This document shows positions 53,637-64,000 of a stretch of DNA of 64,000 nucleotides, piece by piece. The DNA is from Trichoplusia ni (Eukaryota; Arthropoda; Insecta; Lepidoptera; Noctuidae): the NCBI RefSeq assembly GCF_003590095.1, contig NC_039483.1, positions 10,788,001 through 10,852,000 on the forward strand, written 5' to 3'. Numbering within the stretch: the stretch's first letter is position 1; each line of letters begins with the position of its first letter. The notes under the pieces are model-generated. The model searched no databases. It had not been told where the DNA came from and was given only the letters and a program-made list of their open reading frames with translations. The translations under genes were made by a program, and so were the position numbers.

Positions 53637-53800
53637 CATGTGCTTATTGTCTTATTATAAACGATCGTGTTTTCGAATACAAACCTTCGAGTGATATTAT
53701 ACGGAAGTTAACAAAAAGTGAAAAACTATTGACTAGTGAGACTATTTTGAATCATCATCATCATCATTATTCTTTCACCAATCATGGCCCTTCTAATTGA
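53637..53800 (+). pseudogene. P3 major capsid C-terminal fragment
   Basis: The segment begins in CAYCLIINDRVFEYKPSSDII, which matches the last residues of both P1 and P2 capsid proteins. The frame then runs on past the usual end through a histidine run (cat repeats) to TGA 53800. The upstream capsid sequence is absent. Confidence 0.75.
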
Positions 53801-54325
53801 TTTAGAGGGATTCATGGTGGAAGGGCGGTTTGCAGTAAAAGAAGTGGCGATCATGCATTTGACAGAGCAAAAATATTGGTTATTATTCGTTGAATTGTCA
53901 GTGGCATATAACAAATTATCTTCAAAAGACAAACGGACTTGCAGTTTTGTTCAACGACATACGGTTTGAAATACGAAAACCAACCGGAGGACAAATCCCT
54001 CAAAAATTTGAAGGCGCAAATCATTGACATCAATTTGAGATTTAAACCGTGCGTTTGGTTGTATAAGGGGGGCACATGTGAAAGAGACTTGCTAAGTGAA
54101 TTACATTAACCTAGTTTAAATATAGAAATATACGGCTGTCCTAAATTTACAACCATCCTAGCAGATGACAAAGTGAGAGATAGCATACCACACAAGCTTC
54201 AGATCAGATGCAATCGTCATCAGCTATTTCAGGGTAATCAACATAACTTGCACTGTCCTTTAATCGAATTGTATGTGTTTCGGGAATGGTTACGCAAACA
54301 ACAAATCTTATCTGATCTGATCTGA
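53784..54325 (+). pseudogene. P3 'DVQGF'-type protein remnant
   Basis: The start LLIDLEGFMVEGRFAVKEVAI corresponds to the P1 and P2 proteins. A frameshift near 53963 and a stop near 54107 interrupt it; the tail shows EIYGCPKFTTIL, a C-x2-H pair and HCPLIELYVFREWL. It is the most diverged of the three copies. Adjacent capsid fragment shows it came from a third Polinton. Confidence 0.7.
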
Positions 54326-54474
54326 TCCAAACCAGATTTAAATTGAATCCAAGAGTGGAATTGGGGGTTCTGGATCACATCCGAGCGAAGCGACATGTAC
54401 ACTTACTTACTTGATATATAAAACATAAATCATTTTTGTTTCACGTAGGGAAAAAGCCCCAATTTTACCCTACT

Positions 54475-54978
54475 CTCACACATCGCAGCGGTTTACAAGG
54501 CAGATGGGTGCAATGACACGTGCTCAAGGCTGATGCAATAAAGTGCTTACACTATCCAAAGCTCATTTTAGCCTTTAAGGGAGTGGCAGGAGGCTAGTAA
54601 CAGCTGAAGGCACACTGAGTATTCACTTAACACTATTGAGAACAAGGGAAACGCAGCCTGCATGCATGGGATAACCTAAGACCGCGTGGTCGGCCAAGGC
54701 AAGCGAAACAGAACAAGCAGAATAGGATTAAATATGTGAAATTAATATGACGTAGGTTATCCCGCACACGGCACACACTTAGTTTAGCAATATATACAGA
54801 AACTCACCCAAGATTGGGGTAAAATTGCACCTTAGGAGTCGTGGCAGCAGCCGCCAGTTATGGCGATCGAGAGGGAATGTGACGTAGCCTCTCACGTTTT
54901 GACGTTTTGGCATTAGGGTGGACCACTGTCGCCGCGTCCATAGACAATTAGTAAGTTGGCTATAGACGCAACGTTACA
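54475..54978 (-). repeat. Gypsy 3' LTR, truncated
   Basis: It matches 61505-62008; the counterpart of 60956-61504 is missing. On minus it begins TGTAACGTTGCG next to the PPT. The break at 54475 abuts the P3 remnant region. Confidence 0.88.
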
Positions 54979-55015
54979 GTACCCCCCCCCCCGCAAAAAA
55001 AGGATTTTGCTCAAC
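54979..55015 (-). promoter_or_regulatory. Gypsy polypurine tract
   Basis: On the minus strand a run of purines (CCTTTTTTTGC then about 13 G) ends just before the LTR start TGTAACG. This is the primer site for plus-strand synthesis. Confidence 0.7.
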
Positions 55016-56043
55016 AAAATCCGCTAGAATCTCACCGCTCGATCACCAACTATATAGGGACTGACTGCTGCCCACCATTTAAACTACAGCAACATCATGC
55101 TCAATTAAGCTCATTATCATTCCCCTGTCCCTATTCGGTGAACAAAGTAATAACCAGTGGATAAAGTGAATAGGGTGGAGTTTGAGTCTGCAGTGTAAGT
55201 GTAAGTATGACGTGTCATAGTGTGACCCGAAGGGTTCCAGTAGAAGATATACAAGGGCACGAAAAAAGTACCTTAATTAATTTTCAATAACTAAGATAAC
55301 ATGCAACAACCATCAGCTTTCAGCCAATTGATTTTTAAATAATAAGGTTTATTATAGTAGTTAAACATAATTATTATTATGGTAACAATTAGATAAATAT
55401 AAGGTTTAAGGGTAGTTGTCCTAGAGACCTGTTCTGCAAAAAAAATATCATCCCTTAAGATCCACAGCATTCGCAAGGACATCGCCAGTTAAAATAAATA
55501 AATGAAGTAAATAAAATTCGGTGCGGGCACCTGATTCCAGGGACCGACTTGAAATATTTCTTAAAAGAAATAACGTTTGGACAACACAAGGTTTAATGGT
55601 AGTCACCACAGGGACCTACTCTGCAATAAATAATAGAGACCCCTTGAGGCCCACAGTATTCCCCATGGCAACGACAACAAAAGCATAACAGTGACACAGT
55701 ACATTTATTAGGTGTAGTGTTGGTGTAGACATTGCTCTACCAACCAATTTGCTTAAGGAGTGGCACTTTATAGTAGAACTACCCAGACATCAGGCTCTGC
55801 AGAGCCACCAGCAATCAGGACACTCAAGCCTACGCCCGATACAACCTATAGAGAACAACAAGGGAAAACTAGCTAGTGCGGGTTGGTTAGTTAAATTCGG
55901 TAGGTTCACTGGGGTCTGGAAAACAAGGCTATGCGCTCATAACCATGGGAGTAGGGCGGCTTTCAAGGCATGTGAAGGTGGTAGTCCCTTGGCATCGTTG
56001 CAACACAATTGTGAGCAACACTAGCCTAGCTAGGCCTGCGGGA
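55016..56043. other. Gypsy 3' internal non-coding region
   Basis: About 1 kb between the end of pol and the PPT has no convincing frame on minus. Two diverged ~85-bp repeats ('aaggtttaa.ggtagt' near 55401 and 55588) are present. An env gene is not visible. Confidence 0.5.
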
Positions 56044-59000
56044 CTACCGGGGGTCCTTCCCTTTTAGGTCGTTAATGTGCTTTAATGTGCCTAATGGTTT
56101 ATCCTGCATATCCACCAAATCATATACCAGAGGTGAATGCTTGCCGGAAACCCTGCACTTGACATATTTGGGAGCCAGTTTTTTAGAAAAGTATTTATCC
56201 TTATCACTTAAGTAGTAAGTACGTTTCCACACTATATCACCCACATCAAATTCAAATTTCTTCCGCGTTAAGTTGTAACTACAAGCATTTCTTGAATAGG
56301 CCTGCAGCAATGCAGACTGAACTCGATCAAAGACACCAGACAAAACCCCTAAGTTTTCTGCATACTGATCCCTCGGCTGGAAAAAAATTTCATTCACATC
56401 TGCATTTCGGTAATGAGAACTGTCGGCAATCAATTCCCTACCAAACACCAAGAATGCTGGGGTATAACCCGTCACCTCACTAGTTGAGCTGTTTAATGCA
56501 AATTGCACCTTGGGTACTTGCTAGTCCCAAGAGCGTTGATCATCATTTATAAGGGTGGAAATAGCTGTTTTTATTGTTTTATTATAGCGTTCTACAGTGT
56601 TTATTTGTGGGGTGTATCTAGGGGTGTAATGCACATTAGGTACCTTGTATTTATTGAACAAATTCCTCATCTCATAGGATGTGAATTGTGTTCCATTATC
56701 CAAGATAACGCACTGTGGGACACCATGTACCAAGAATATATTGTCCTCTAAAAGTTTGCAGATAGTTTTAGCGTTAGCACTCCTCATAGGAAACAATAGA
56801 CAGGTATAGGTATAGAGAGGTATGAATTTTGTCGCCTAGAGACAGGCAACAGGCCGACGATGTCGATGCTCAACATCTGAAAGGGACGTGAACACTCCTT
56901 TGGTTTACCCATTAGGCCTAGTGGGGCGTGATTAGCTTGTTTGTGAGCAACACACGTGTCGCACGAGATTACCGCTTCCACAACGTCCTTATGCATGCCG
57001 GGCCAATAGTAACGTAGGGTCAGTCTCTTATAAGTCTTGTAGATGCCAAGATGCCCCGCTGTAGGTTCAGCATGGTTCTCACTAATGATGCGCGGCCTTA
57101 ATTCCAACGGGATCACTTCTTTCCATTCAAACTCACCTAATAATGTAAATTTGCTTTTGACATATCGAAATAACCTGTCGTCCTTAACTATATAGTTCGG
57201 AAACGACGACGGTTGTTGTTGACAACCGTGATATATATTCAAGTACCACTTGTCATTTGTAAGTGTATGTGGGTTTGACTGAGAAGTGCCCGCGTCTACC
57301 AAGGTGGCCACAGGAAACGCCCGGCATAAGGCGTCCGGGAGAGTATTGTCTACACCACGGCGGTGTTTAATGTCAAAGTTGAAAGTTGGAAGTCTAACCC
57401 CCCACCGTGCCAAGCGGCCGGATGGGTTCTGTAGCTTCAGAAACCATTTTAGAGCCGAGTGATCAGTGTAGACAGTGAATTTTAAACCGTTTCCAAGATA
57501 ACAACGCCAATGGTCCAAAGCCAGGAGAACAGCAAGAGTTTCTCTTTCGGTAATGCTATAGTTTTGTTCCTGTTTAGACAGGGATTTGCTCATGTAAGCT
57601 ATAGGATGTTCAACCCCGTCCTTTATCTGCGTCAATAAGCCATCTATACCATAGTTGCTAGCATCTGTGTGGACTTCGAATGGTAAACTATAGTCCGGAC
57701 AAGATAAAACTGGTGCGGTTACTAGAATTTCTCTAAGCTTTTTAAAAGAATCGTCGCACTCCTGAGACCATTGAAAAGGCGGGGCTTTTTTACTAGCAAT
57801 GGTTAATTTATTAAGCGGGGTTGCTAATGCGCTAAAATTGGGAACAAACCGTCTGTACCATAAAGCTGTGCCCAAGAATCTTTTGACTTCCTTAGGGTTT
57901 GTGGGAACCGGGAAATTTAGAATAGCTTCGACCTTCTCCGGGTCAGGTTGAAGACCTTTAGCATTAACTACATAGCCTAAGTATTTCAGTTCGTCGCGGA
58001 AGAATTTGCACTTTTCCATGTTAATTGTAAGGTTGGCGTCGGCTAGCTTATTTAGTACTTTAGTCAGCAGGGATTATTGAAATCCGAGGAAACCAAGACA
58101 ATGTCATCTAAGAATGCAAAGACCCTATTCTCCAACTCGGGGCCATAGAACAATTTATCTACCATTCTCTGCTGTGTTGCTGGTGCATTGGTAAGACCGA
58201 AAGGTGTAGTTTAAAATCTAAACGTTCCACGACCAGGTATATAGAAGGCGGTCTTATTCCTATCAGACTCCTGAAGGGGCCAAAAACTTTTGTATAAGTC
58301 AATGCTAGAAAGATACTTAGCGTCTCTCAAATTGTCTAGTATTTCAGAAATGTATGGTAGATTATAAGCGTCCTTCTTGGTAATGGCATTTAGCTTACGG
58401 CTATCAAGGCAAAAACGAAGTTTATCATCTTTCTTCGGTGTTAATAAGACTGTAGAGGACCATGGGCTCTCGCACGGCTCGACTACATCCAATCTGAGCA
58501 TCTCATCAAGCTCCTCTCCCAGAATCCGCTGTTTTTCAGGGGACATCCTGTAATAACGTTGACGGATTGGGGAAGAGTCGCCCGTATCAGTGCAGTGGGT
58601 TATAAGGGTAGTCCGACCTAAGCCCTTCCTAGCAGAAGAAATATTTTCAAATTGTTTAATAATGTCATTGGCTATTACTTTTTGTGACTCTGATAACAGG
58701 GCAAACGAGTGTAGGTGTAATTTAGAGTTAAGCTGCGTGTTAGATTCGCTTTTATTTATGAGAAAAATAGATTTAATGTGTTTAGGAAATATCTGGAAGG
58801 CGTTCCAGAAATCTATACCCAATAAAATTGGACTGTCTATTGAAGGAACCACATAAGCCCTGATAGTTTGCACTTTATCCTCGAATGTAATTGGTAGACT
58901 TAGGAGACCAATAGAGTGCAATACTTGTCCCCCAGTGGCGACAAATGTCTGTTCACTGTCCATAGGCTGCACGGTTAGACCTAGCTCCTTGGTCAAAAAC

Positions 59001-59050
59001 TTATGATAATCCCTGCCTATTACTGTCACTGCAGAACCAGAGTCCAACAA
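56044..59050 (-). pseudogene. Gypsy Pol (protease, RT, RNase H, integrase), frameshifted
   Basis: Frames in order on minus: 59050-58211 has the protease (MLDSGSAVTVIG) and early RT (FCLDSRKLNAIT); about 58210-58020 has the RT catalytic FLDDIVLV; 58019-56784 has the rest of RT, RNase H (FEVHTDASNYGIDGLL; TERETLAVLLALDHWRC) and the integrase zinc region (HAEPTAGHLG ... CDTCVAHK). 56796-56521 gives the integrase core (VILDNGTQFTS; NTVERYNKT), and 56508-56044 the C-terminus. Breaks near 58205, 58070, 56800 and 56515 inactivate it. Confidence 0.88.
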
Positions 59051-59235
59051 ACCACAAACAGGCAGGTGATTTATTAGAATAGCTGCATATGGTCTAGTAT
59101 AATTGTTAAGATTCTTCTGGATTGTCGAGACGGAGTAGCAATTGAAAAATTTAGAAACAACGGATAGCCAATCTTCCCACTCTGCTTTACTCAGTTTATT
59201 ATAATCTGTTTTCCCAACGCGACAATTTAAGCCAG

Positions 59236-60570
59236 CTAGTTTTTTGGACGGTTACATTTAGTACAGTCTGGGAATTTTACCCCCTTCTCCCCACACTTAA
59301 AACAAATAGGAAAACGTTCCGCACCACACTGACGTAGTGAGTGTGAGTTGCTTCTACAACGAGGACAAAAAGGGGTAACCCTTTGTGAAGAGTTAGCATC
59401 TCCTGTGTTAACTGCAGAAATAGGCTTCAGTGGCCGATGGTCCTCCCAAGTAGGGGTAGCTTTTTTATAAAAATTACCTCGGCTATATCTACTGTAGTTA
59501 TAAGAATTAGAACTAAAGGCCGTGCCAAAAGACTTGGTTCCGGTCTTGACATATGCGAACTCTGGTGCCAAGGAGGAGAGGTTAGATTTAGAGGGTTCCT
59601 GATAATGGGCAGCTCGTGATTTATATTTTTCGTAGTTTTTGCAAACCGCTTCTAGCTGTTCCAGAGTTTGCACATTACCGATTGCTAGAACTTCCGCATA
59701 AATTGGTTTTAAGTTATGGGAGATAATATCAAATATTTCAGATTCAGTTGGCCTTGAGTTCAACCTATTAAACAGACCGTTCATGATGGAAATATATACT
59801 GTTATGTTCTCAAGGTCTCCTTGAGTACCCTGTCTTATTTCAGTAAGTAATCTGTAGTCATAGTCATCAGAGTCGAAGGCCTCTTTTAGTAATTGTGTAA
59901 GTTCAAACCACGAGCTTACCTTAGGCTTAATATGTCGGTACCAATGCAAAGCATTGTCCGAAAAGATTTCATAGGCATAGTTAAACATGTCATCCGCCTT
60001 GATTTTCTTGCTAACACGAAATTCCTCTAACTTTTGAATAAAAGAGCGTACACAAGTCCTACCATCATATTTTGACATATTAGGAATGTGGTTGGTGCAA
60101 GTAACAGTTATGTTGGAGCTGGTAGGCTCTGAATGGTGTGCGGTATTAGTGTTGTTGTGGTACCTATATTTGGTTTCAACATCAGCGAGCTGTGATGTGG
60201 CAGTGGTGAATGTAGTTTCTAGTTTATTTCTTCGTGTAATAAGTTCAGAATTAGTTGGTGTAATACGTGATAACCTGTACCTAATGTGGTTCTTATATGA
60301 TATGGCCTTGGATACTCCGGCCTCAGTGTTAATTCTTACTATACTTGACTGAAATTCTGACAAGGTAAGTTCAGCATCTAGATCCTCCCGGGTATCCAAA
60401 CCGGACTCCTGAATGTCATCACTAGAATATTTCTTACATAGCTGATTTATTTGTTTTCTAAGTTCTATACAAGTGCCAGATTCTCCACCCCTAATAAGTA
60501 CCTCATATTCAAGCTCAGCTTTTCTTAGGTGAATAAAATTGATTGGGTGAGTTCCCATTCTATACAACAA
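59236..60570 (-). CDS. Gypsy Gag
   Basis: The 444-residue frame is open. It holds the capsid-like region (MFNYAYEIFSDNALHWYRHI; LLKEAFDSDDYDYRLLTEI), and a cysteine-rich nucleocapsid end with CPRCRSNSHSLRQC and CFKCGEKG knuckles. Gag packages the element RNA. It ends about 190 nt before the protease frame. Confidence 0.85.
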   Translation of the reverse strand: MLYRMGTHPINFIHLRKAELEYEVLIRGGESGTCIELRKQINQLCKKYSSDDIQESGLDTREDLDAELTLSEFQSSIVRINTEAGVSKAISYKNHIRYRLSRITPTNSELITRRNKLETTFTTATSQLADVETKYRYHNNTNTAHHSEPTSSNITVTCTNHIPNMSKYDGRTCVRSFIQKLEEFRVSKKIKADDMFNYAYEIFSDNALHWYRHIKPKVSSWFELTQLLKEAFDSDDYDYRLLTEIRQGTQGDLENITVYISIMNGLFNRLNSRPTESEIFDIISHNLKPIYAEVLAIGNVQTLEQLEAVCKNYEKYKSRAAHYQEPSKSNLSSLAPEFAYVKTGTKSFGTAFSSNSYNYSRYSRGNFYKKATPTWEDHRPLKPISAVNTGDANSSQRVTPFCPRCRSNSHSLRQCGAERFPICFKCGEKGVKFPDCTKCNRPKN

Positions 60571-60933
60571 GAACCAATGAGTGGTAATTAAACAATTGAA
60601 AAAAATTAAATGATAACCAATTACATAGGTGAGTGTTACAACATAGGGTCTCCTACTTTCAGAATTAATATTTTTTTTTTGATAATTACAGTATCATTTA
60701 TAAGGATAACCAATAACAACAATAATTGAGATTAAATATTAATTATAGTATTAAATCTTAGTTAACATTAACTATAGTATTTAATTAGTTATTAATAAAT
60801 TATAGTATTAGATTATATTATGTTCATTAGTTATATTAAATTATAGTGGAATTTTAGGGTATTCCTAACAATAAGCATTACAGGATAAATAGTACCGCTG
60901 CGATGCAAGCCGAGCGACAACCTAAGTACCTGT
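60571..60933. other. Gypsy 5' leader
   Basis: AT-rich untranslated leader between the PBS and gag, with repeated 'aattatagtatta' phrases. No frame of note. Confidence 0.6.
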
Positions 60934-60955
60934 GCCAACTAAGATTGGGCGCCAC
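60934..60955 (-). promoter_or_regulatory. Gypsy primer binding site
   Basis: On minus, GTGGCGCCCAATCTTAG follows the end of the 5' LTR by one base. TGGCGCC is a common Gypsy PBS core; I could not identify the tRNA. Confidence 0.75.
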
Positions 60956-62008
60956 TGTAACGGTGAGGGCCGCACAGGTAGGCTGTGCGGATCGTTAACC
61001 AAAAAGGAGAAAGAAAATAAGAGGTAGGTCTCGTACAGGTCTTTAATTAGGTTAGGTCCGGCTAGGTCGCGGGTTTGTGGCACATGTAATTAAGTTCTTG
61101 CTCTTATATGAGTAAGGGGGGTACCATCCCTGGGGGTCCACGTAGGGTGCCCGGTGAGCTGGGTGAAGCTGGCTGAAGCTGCACGGAAGCCGGCTGAAGC
61201 TGCACGGAAGCCGGCTGAAGCTGCACGGAAGCTGGCTGAAGCTGGCTGAAGCTGCCTAGCAACTGGGGTCGCTGGCGTAACAACGGCCGCGGCCACTAGT
61301 AGGTGCTTAGCTGCCGGCTGGAGAGCGGGACCCGCAGATAGTAGTGGGACGGCGGTAACCCGTAGGGTGACGCAACCCGTAGGGTGACCCCTGGAAGCGT
61401 GCATAGAGGTGCGTAGGTTAGCGGTGCCGAAGATGTTGGCCCGCGTGCGATGTGGATGCTCCCCTAGTGGTCCCAGGGTAGTACAGAGGCAGGGAAAGGG
61501 AAAGCTCACACATCGCAGCGGTTTACAAGGCAGATGGGTGCAATGACACGTGCTCAAGGCTGATGCAATAAAGTGCTTACACTATCCAAAGCTCATTTTA
61601 GCCTTTAAGGGAGTGGCAGGAGGCTAGTAACAGCTGAAGGCACACTGAGTATTCACTTAACACTATTGAGAACAAGGGAAACGCAGCCTGCATGCATGGG
61701 ATAACCTAAGACCGCGTGGTCGGCCAAGGCAAGCGAAACAGAACAAGCAGAATAGGATTAAATATGTGAAATTAATATGACGTAGGTTATCCCGCACACG
61801 GCACACACTTAGTTTAGCAATATATACAGAAACTCACCCAAGATTGGGGTAAAATTGCACCTTAGGAGTCGTGGCAGCAGCCGCCAGTTATGGCGATCGA
61901 GAGGGAATGTGACGTAGCCTCTCACGTTTTGACGTTTTGGCATTAGGGTGGACCACTGTCGCCGCGTCCATAGACAATTAGTAAGTTGGCCATAGACGCA
62001 ACGTTACA
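60956..62008 (-). repeat. Gypsy 5' LTR (1053 bp)
   Basis: Ends are TGTAACG...CGTTACA. It contains a 21-bp tandem repeat at 61156-61262 and a GC-rich section absent from the truncated 3' LTR. Confidence 0.88.
61156..61262 (+). repeat. 21-bp tandem repeat inside the Gypsy LTR
   Basis: Units of GCTGAAGCTGCACGGAAGCCG repeat about three times, with partial GGCTGAAGCT units on each side. Confidence 0.85.
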
Positions 62009-62470
62009 CTATTTTATAGATTTTTTTCCCCTTTAAATATCATTATTTTTAGTTTATATATATGACGGAGCATGAACCTCCGAAGTGTTTTTAAAAAGCA
62101 TGACGTCAGCATAGCGGACGTCATCGTTGCTACCTTCGTGTTGATTACTCATATTTGGAACTTCAAAATAAAACTTCAGAAATGAATCCAAAACTTTGTA
62201 TATTCCACGAACAGCGTATCAACAATACAGAGAGGTCCGTACTGTCCGGCGGCTCGGGTGAGAATGCCCACCACTGACAGCGTGGGCCTATTTATAGTGT
62301 TTCGCGCTTAGGTGGGGCGAGCGCATGTTTAAGTATTGCAATGTTTAAATTATAGTCACAAAAATAGTTATTTGCTGTTTAACGTTAATTTTACATCGTA
62401 ATGAACTTCTATTTATTTTTAGGTCAATTTAATTACGAATCTTAATTATTTTAATCACAAACTATTGTTA
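62009..62470. other. Intergenic spacer
   Basis: No frame. A TATA-like 'cctatttatagtg' lies near 62286-62298 in a GC-richer context, possibly a promoter of an unrecognised element. The rest is AT-rich. Confidence 0.4.
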
Positions 62471-64000
62471 TTATTAAATGATGTAACGGTTTACTCACGC
62501 GTATTTATCGGGGTAGCCCGACTAGTTTCGGACCCAACCGGAGTCCTTAATCATGAGCAGACGCGGCGGGATCGCGAGTCGAACTGACGTCAGCGGCCGC
62601 GCATCTCGCTGCGTAGCGTCGCGCCCGCGCCGTGAGCGGCGGTGGGGCCGGCGACGCCGGTGGCGCGGGTGGGGGGTCTGCTGTCGTCATTGGCATCGTC
62701 CGTGCTCCCGTACTGGTTGAGTCAGTGCATACTATGCTGACCGCGTCGCTTTCCAGGCCTGGCTTCGTATGACATAACGCAGCATTTAGTGCTGGTTTCC
62801 ACGCTGGTGGCAGTGTCCATCCACGATCTCTATTGAAATTCGGGTGACGGCTGATTTCTATAGCCTCACGTACTTTTCGCGGCACGAAGTATTTCTCCTT
62901 CGCTAGTACGGAGGCTTTGTCGAAACGTATGTAGTGTGCCGTCCCCGCATTACACACATGTTCTGCCACTGCCGACTTGTCGGTGTCCATGTTCTTCATG
63001 CTGCGTATATGTTCGCCAAGTCTGGTTGCTACATTACGCCGGGTTTCCCCAATATAGCTCAGGCCGCAGTCGCACGGTATTTTGTATACTCCCGGGAAGC
63101 CTAAAGGATCCTTGTCCTTGGGAGAGCGGATCATCTGTCGCAGTTGTCCGGGTGGCCGATAGATCGTCTTGATGCTATATCTCCGGCGTAACAAGCGACC
63201 TATCTTGTCTGTGACACCCTGCACGTATGGTAAGTACGCAGGAGTCCGCTCAGCCTCCGCCGGACGCTTGCGAGCTTCGCCCGCAGATCCCAGGAGACGT
63301 CTGCACTTGCGCCACTGATATCCGTTGCGCTCTAATACGTCACGTACATGCCTCAGTTCCGCATTGACGTATTCATGGTCGCAGAGAGCGAGTGCTCGGT
63401 TCAGCAGCGTACGAGGCACCGAAGATAGGTGTGAGGGGTGGTGATGGGAGTCGGCTCGTAGGTACCGGTCTGTGTGCGTTGGCTTCCGGTATACGGTATG
63501 AGTCACCCGTCCGTTCGGCTCTCGGATGACCAGTACGTCCAGGAACGGTAACTTTCCTTCTTTTTCCTCCTCTATGGTGACCTCTATCTTCGCGTGCACC
63601 CGATTTTGGTGTGACGTCAGGTCCTTCAATGCGTCCCGGGCGACGACAGCAAAGATATCATCTACATATCGCCACCAGTATCGCGGTTTCACGTTTGCAG
63701 AGTCTAGTGCTTTTTCCTCAAACCACTCCATGAAGATGTTTGCCACAACGGGCGCCAGTGGTGAGCCCATAGCCACTCCGTCAATTTGGAGGTAAAAGTC
63801 CCCTCGCCACAGGAAATATCCACTTTTAAGACAATACGTGATACTCTCAACGTAGCCAGTAGGTAGTGTAGTTCCGCCTAAAAGGGTTGTGATTATTCGT
63901 ATGACCTCATCTACTGGTACGTTGGTAAACAGCGACGTAATGTCAAAACTAACCATTATATCTGTGTCCTGCAGCTGTATACCCTCTAGCAACTCAACAA
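62471..64000 (-). mobile_element. Penelope-like element, second copy (cut by window end)
   Basis: From 'attattaaatgatgtaacgg' onward it is essentially identical to 24500-26040. The 5' part lies beyond the window. Its 3' border occurs at the same phrase as in the first copy, which helps define the element end. Confidence 0.88.
62547..64000 (-). CDS. Penelope RT / GIY-YIG protein, partial
   Basis: The frame is open to the window end and covers RT motifs MVSFDITSLFTNVPV, IDGVAMGSPLAPVVAN and YVDDIFAVV, and the endonuclease GVYKIPCDCGLSYIGETR. It appears the same as the first copy at protein level over about 480 residues. Such identity and lack of stops suggest a recently active source. Confidence 0.88.
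   Translation of the reverse strand, partial: VELLEGIQLQDTDIMVSFDITSLFTNVPVDEVIRIITTLLGGTTLPTGYVESITYCLKSGYFLWRGDFYLQIDGVAMGSPLAPVVANIFMEWFEEKALDSANVKPRYWWRYVDDIFAVVARDALKDLTSHQNRVHAKIEVTIEEEKEGKLPFLDVLVIREPNGRVTHTVYRKPTHTDRYLRADSHHHPSHLSSVPRTLLNRALALCDHEYVNAELRHVRDVLERNGYQWRKCRRLLGSAGEARKRPAEAERTPAYLPYVQGVTDKIGRLLRRRYSIKTIYRPPGQLRQMIRSPKDKDPLGFPGVYKIPCDCGLSYIGETRRNVATRLGEHIRSMKNMDTDKSAVAEHVCNAGTAHYIRFDKASVLAKEKYFVPRKVREAIEISRHPNFNRDRGWTLPPAWKPALNAALCHTKPGLESDAVSIVCTDSTSTGARTMPMTTADPPPAPPASPAPPPLTARARRYAARCAAADVSSTRDPAASAHD

Larger units (their letters stand above)
54475..62008 (-). mobile_element. Gypsy-like LTR retrotransposon
   Basis: A full LTR (60956-62008) lies at the 5' side and a truncated one (54475-54978) at the 3' side; shared 504 bp differ by about one base on visual comparison. 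PBS (TGGCGCCC) and a G-rich PPT adjoin the LTRs in the expected places. Gag and Pol frames run on the minus strand. Frameshifts in Pol and the lost outer half of the 3' LTR make it inactive. Confidence 0.9.

Noticed and set aside
54987..56043. Possible Gypsy env
   Set aside because: No open frame, signal peptide or transmembrane pattern is visible on the element's strand.

Overview
The window is insect chromosomal DNA, most probably from a moth or butterfly. Evidence for this is AT-rich sequence, tRNA-derived SINEs, Helitrons whose 3' end carries GCGGACGAAGTCGCGGGC before CTAG, and the mix of Penelope, Gypsy, Copia and CR1-like elements. The lepidopteran assignment rests on remembered repeat families, not on a search. 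No clear single-copy host gene is present. Almost everything is mobile DNA, much of it nested.

Layout: 1-1193 holds three head-to-tail Helitron 3' ends. 1194-3742 is intergenic DNA with SINE pieces and a tRNA-like palindrome. 3936-5631 (-) is a four-exon Myb/SANT-like gene of the kind linked to PIF/Harbinger transposons. 6052 to about 12.2 kb (-) is a nearly complete Helitron (Rep-helicase). A 1000-N assembly gap follows at 12865-13864. 13865-16782 (-) and 35445-35811 (-) are the two halves of one CR1-like LINE, split by an 18,650-bp Polinton/Maverick (adintovirus-like) element, P1, at 16789-35438. P1 has 120-bp inverted repeats and a perfect 6-bp TTTACT target duplication. Its + strand carries packaging ATPase, a conserved unknown protein, a fibre-like protein, integrase with chromodomain, PLA2-like capsid-associated protein, adenain-like protease, minor capsid, a tiny basic ORF, double-jelly-roll major capsid and an unknown 'DVQGF' protein. 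Its right arm carries DNA polymerase B (-), two spliced small genes and subterminal tandem repeats. Two Penelope-like retroelements are inserted in P1.

From 36.2 to 52.8 kb lies a second, diverged Polinton block (P2) with the same late gene order, preceded by a decayed polB on the + strand. P2 is broken by a TA-flanked DNA transposon (36591-38342) and by a Copia retrotransposon (42735-47056) with an internal inversion. A third Polinton remnant (P3) sits at 53637-54325. A Gypsy element (54475-62008, -) and a second Penelope copy (62471 to the window end) complete the window.

How the genes would work together: in the Polintons, polB and integrase replicate and insert the element; the ATPase, capsid proteins, PLA2 protein and protease form a virion module. 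Comparing P1 and P2 shows conserved architecture that neither copy would show alone. The clearest case is a slippery A_AAA_AAC heptamer just before the stop codon of the PLA2 gene in both copies, with the protease open in the -1 frame and no upstream AUG. Most of these genes carry frameshifts or stops, so these are endogenous, decaying copies.
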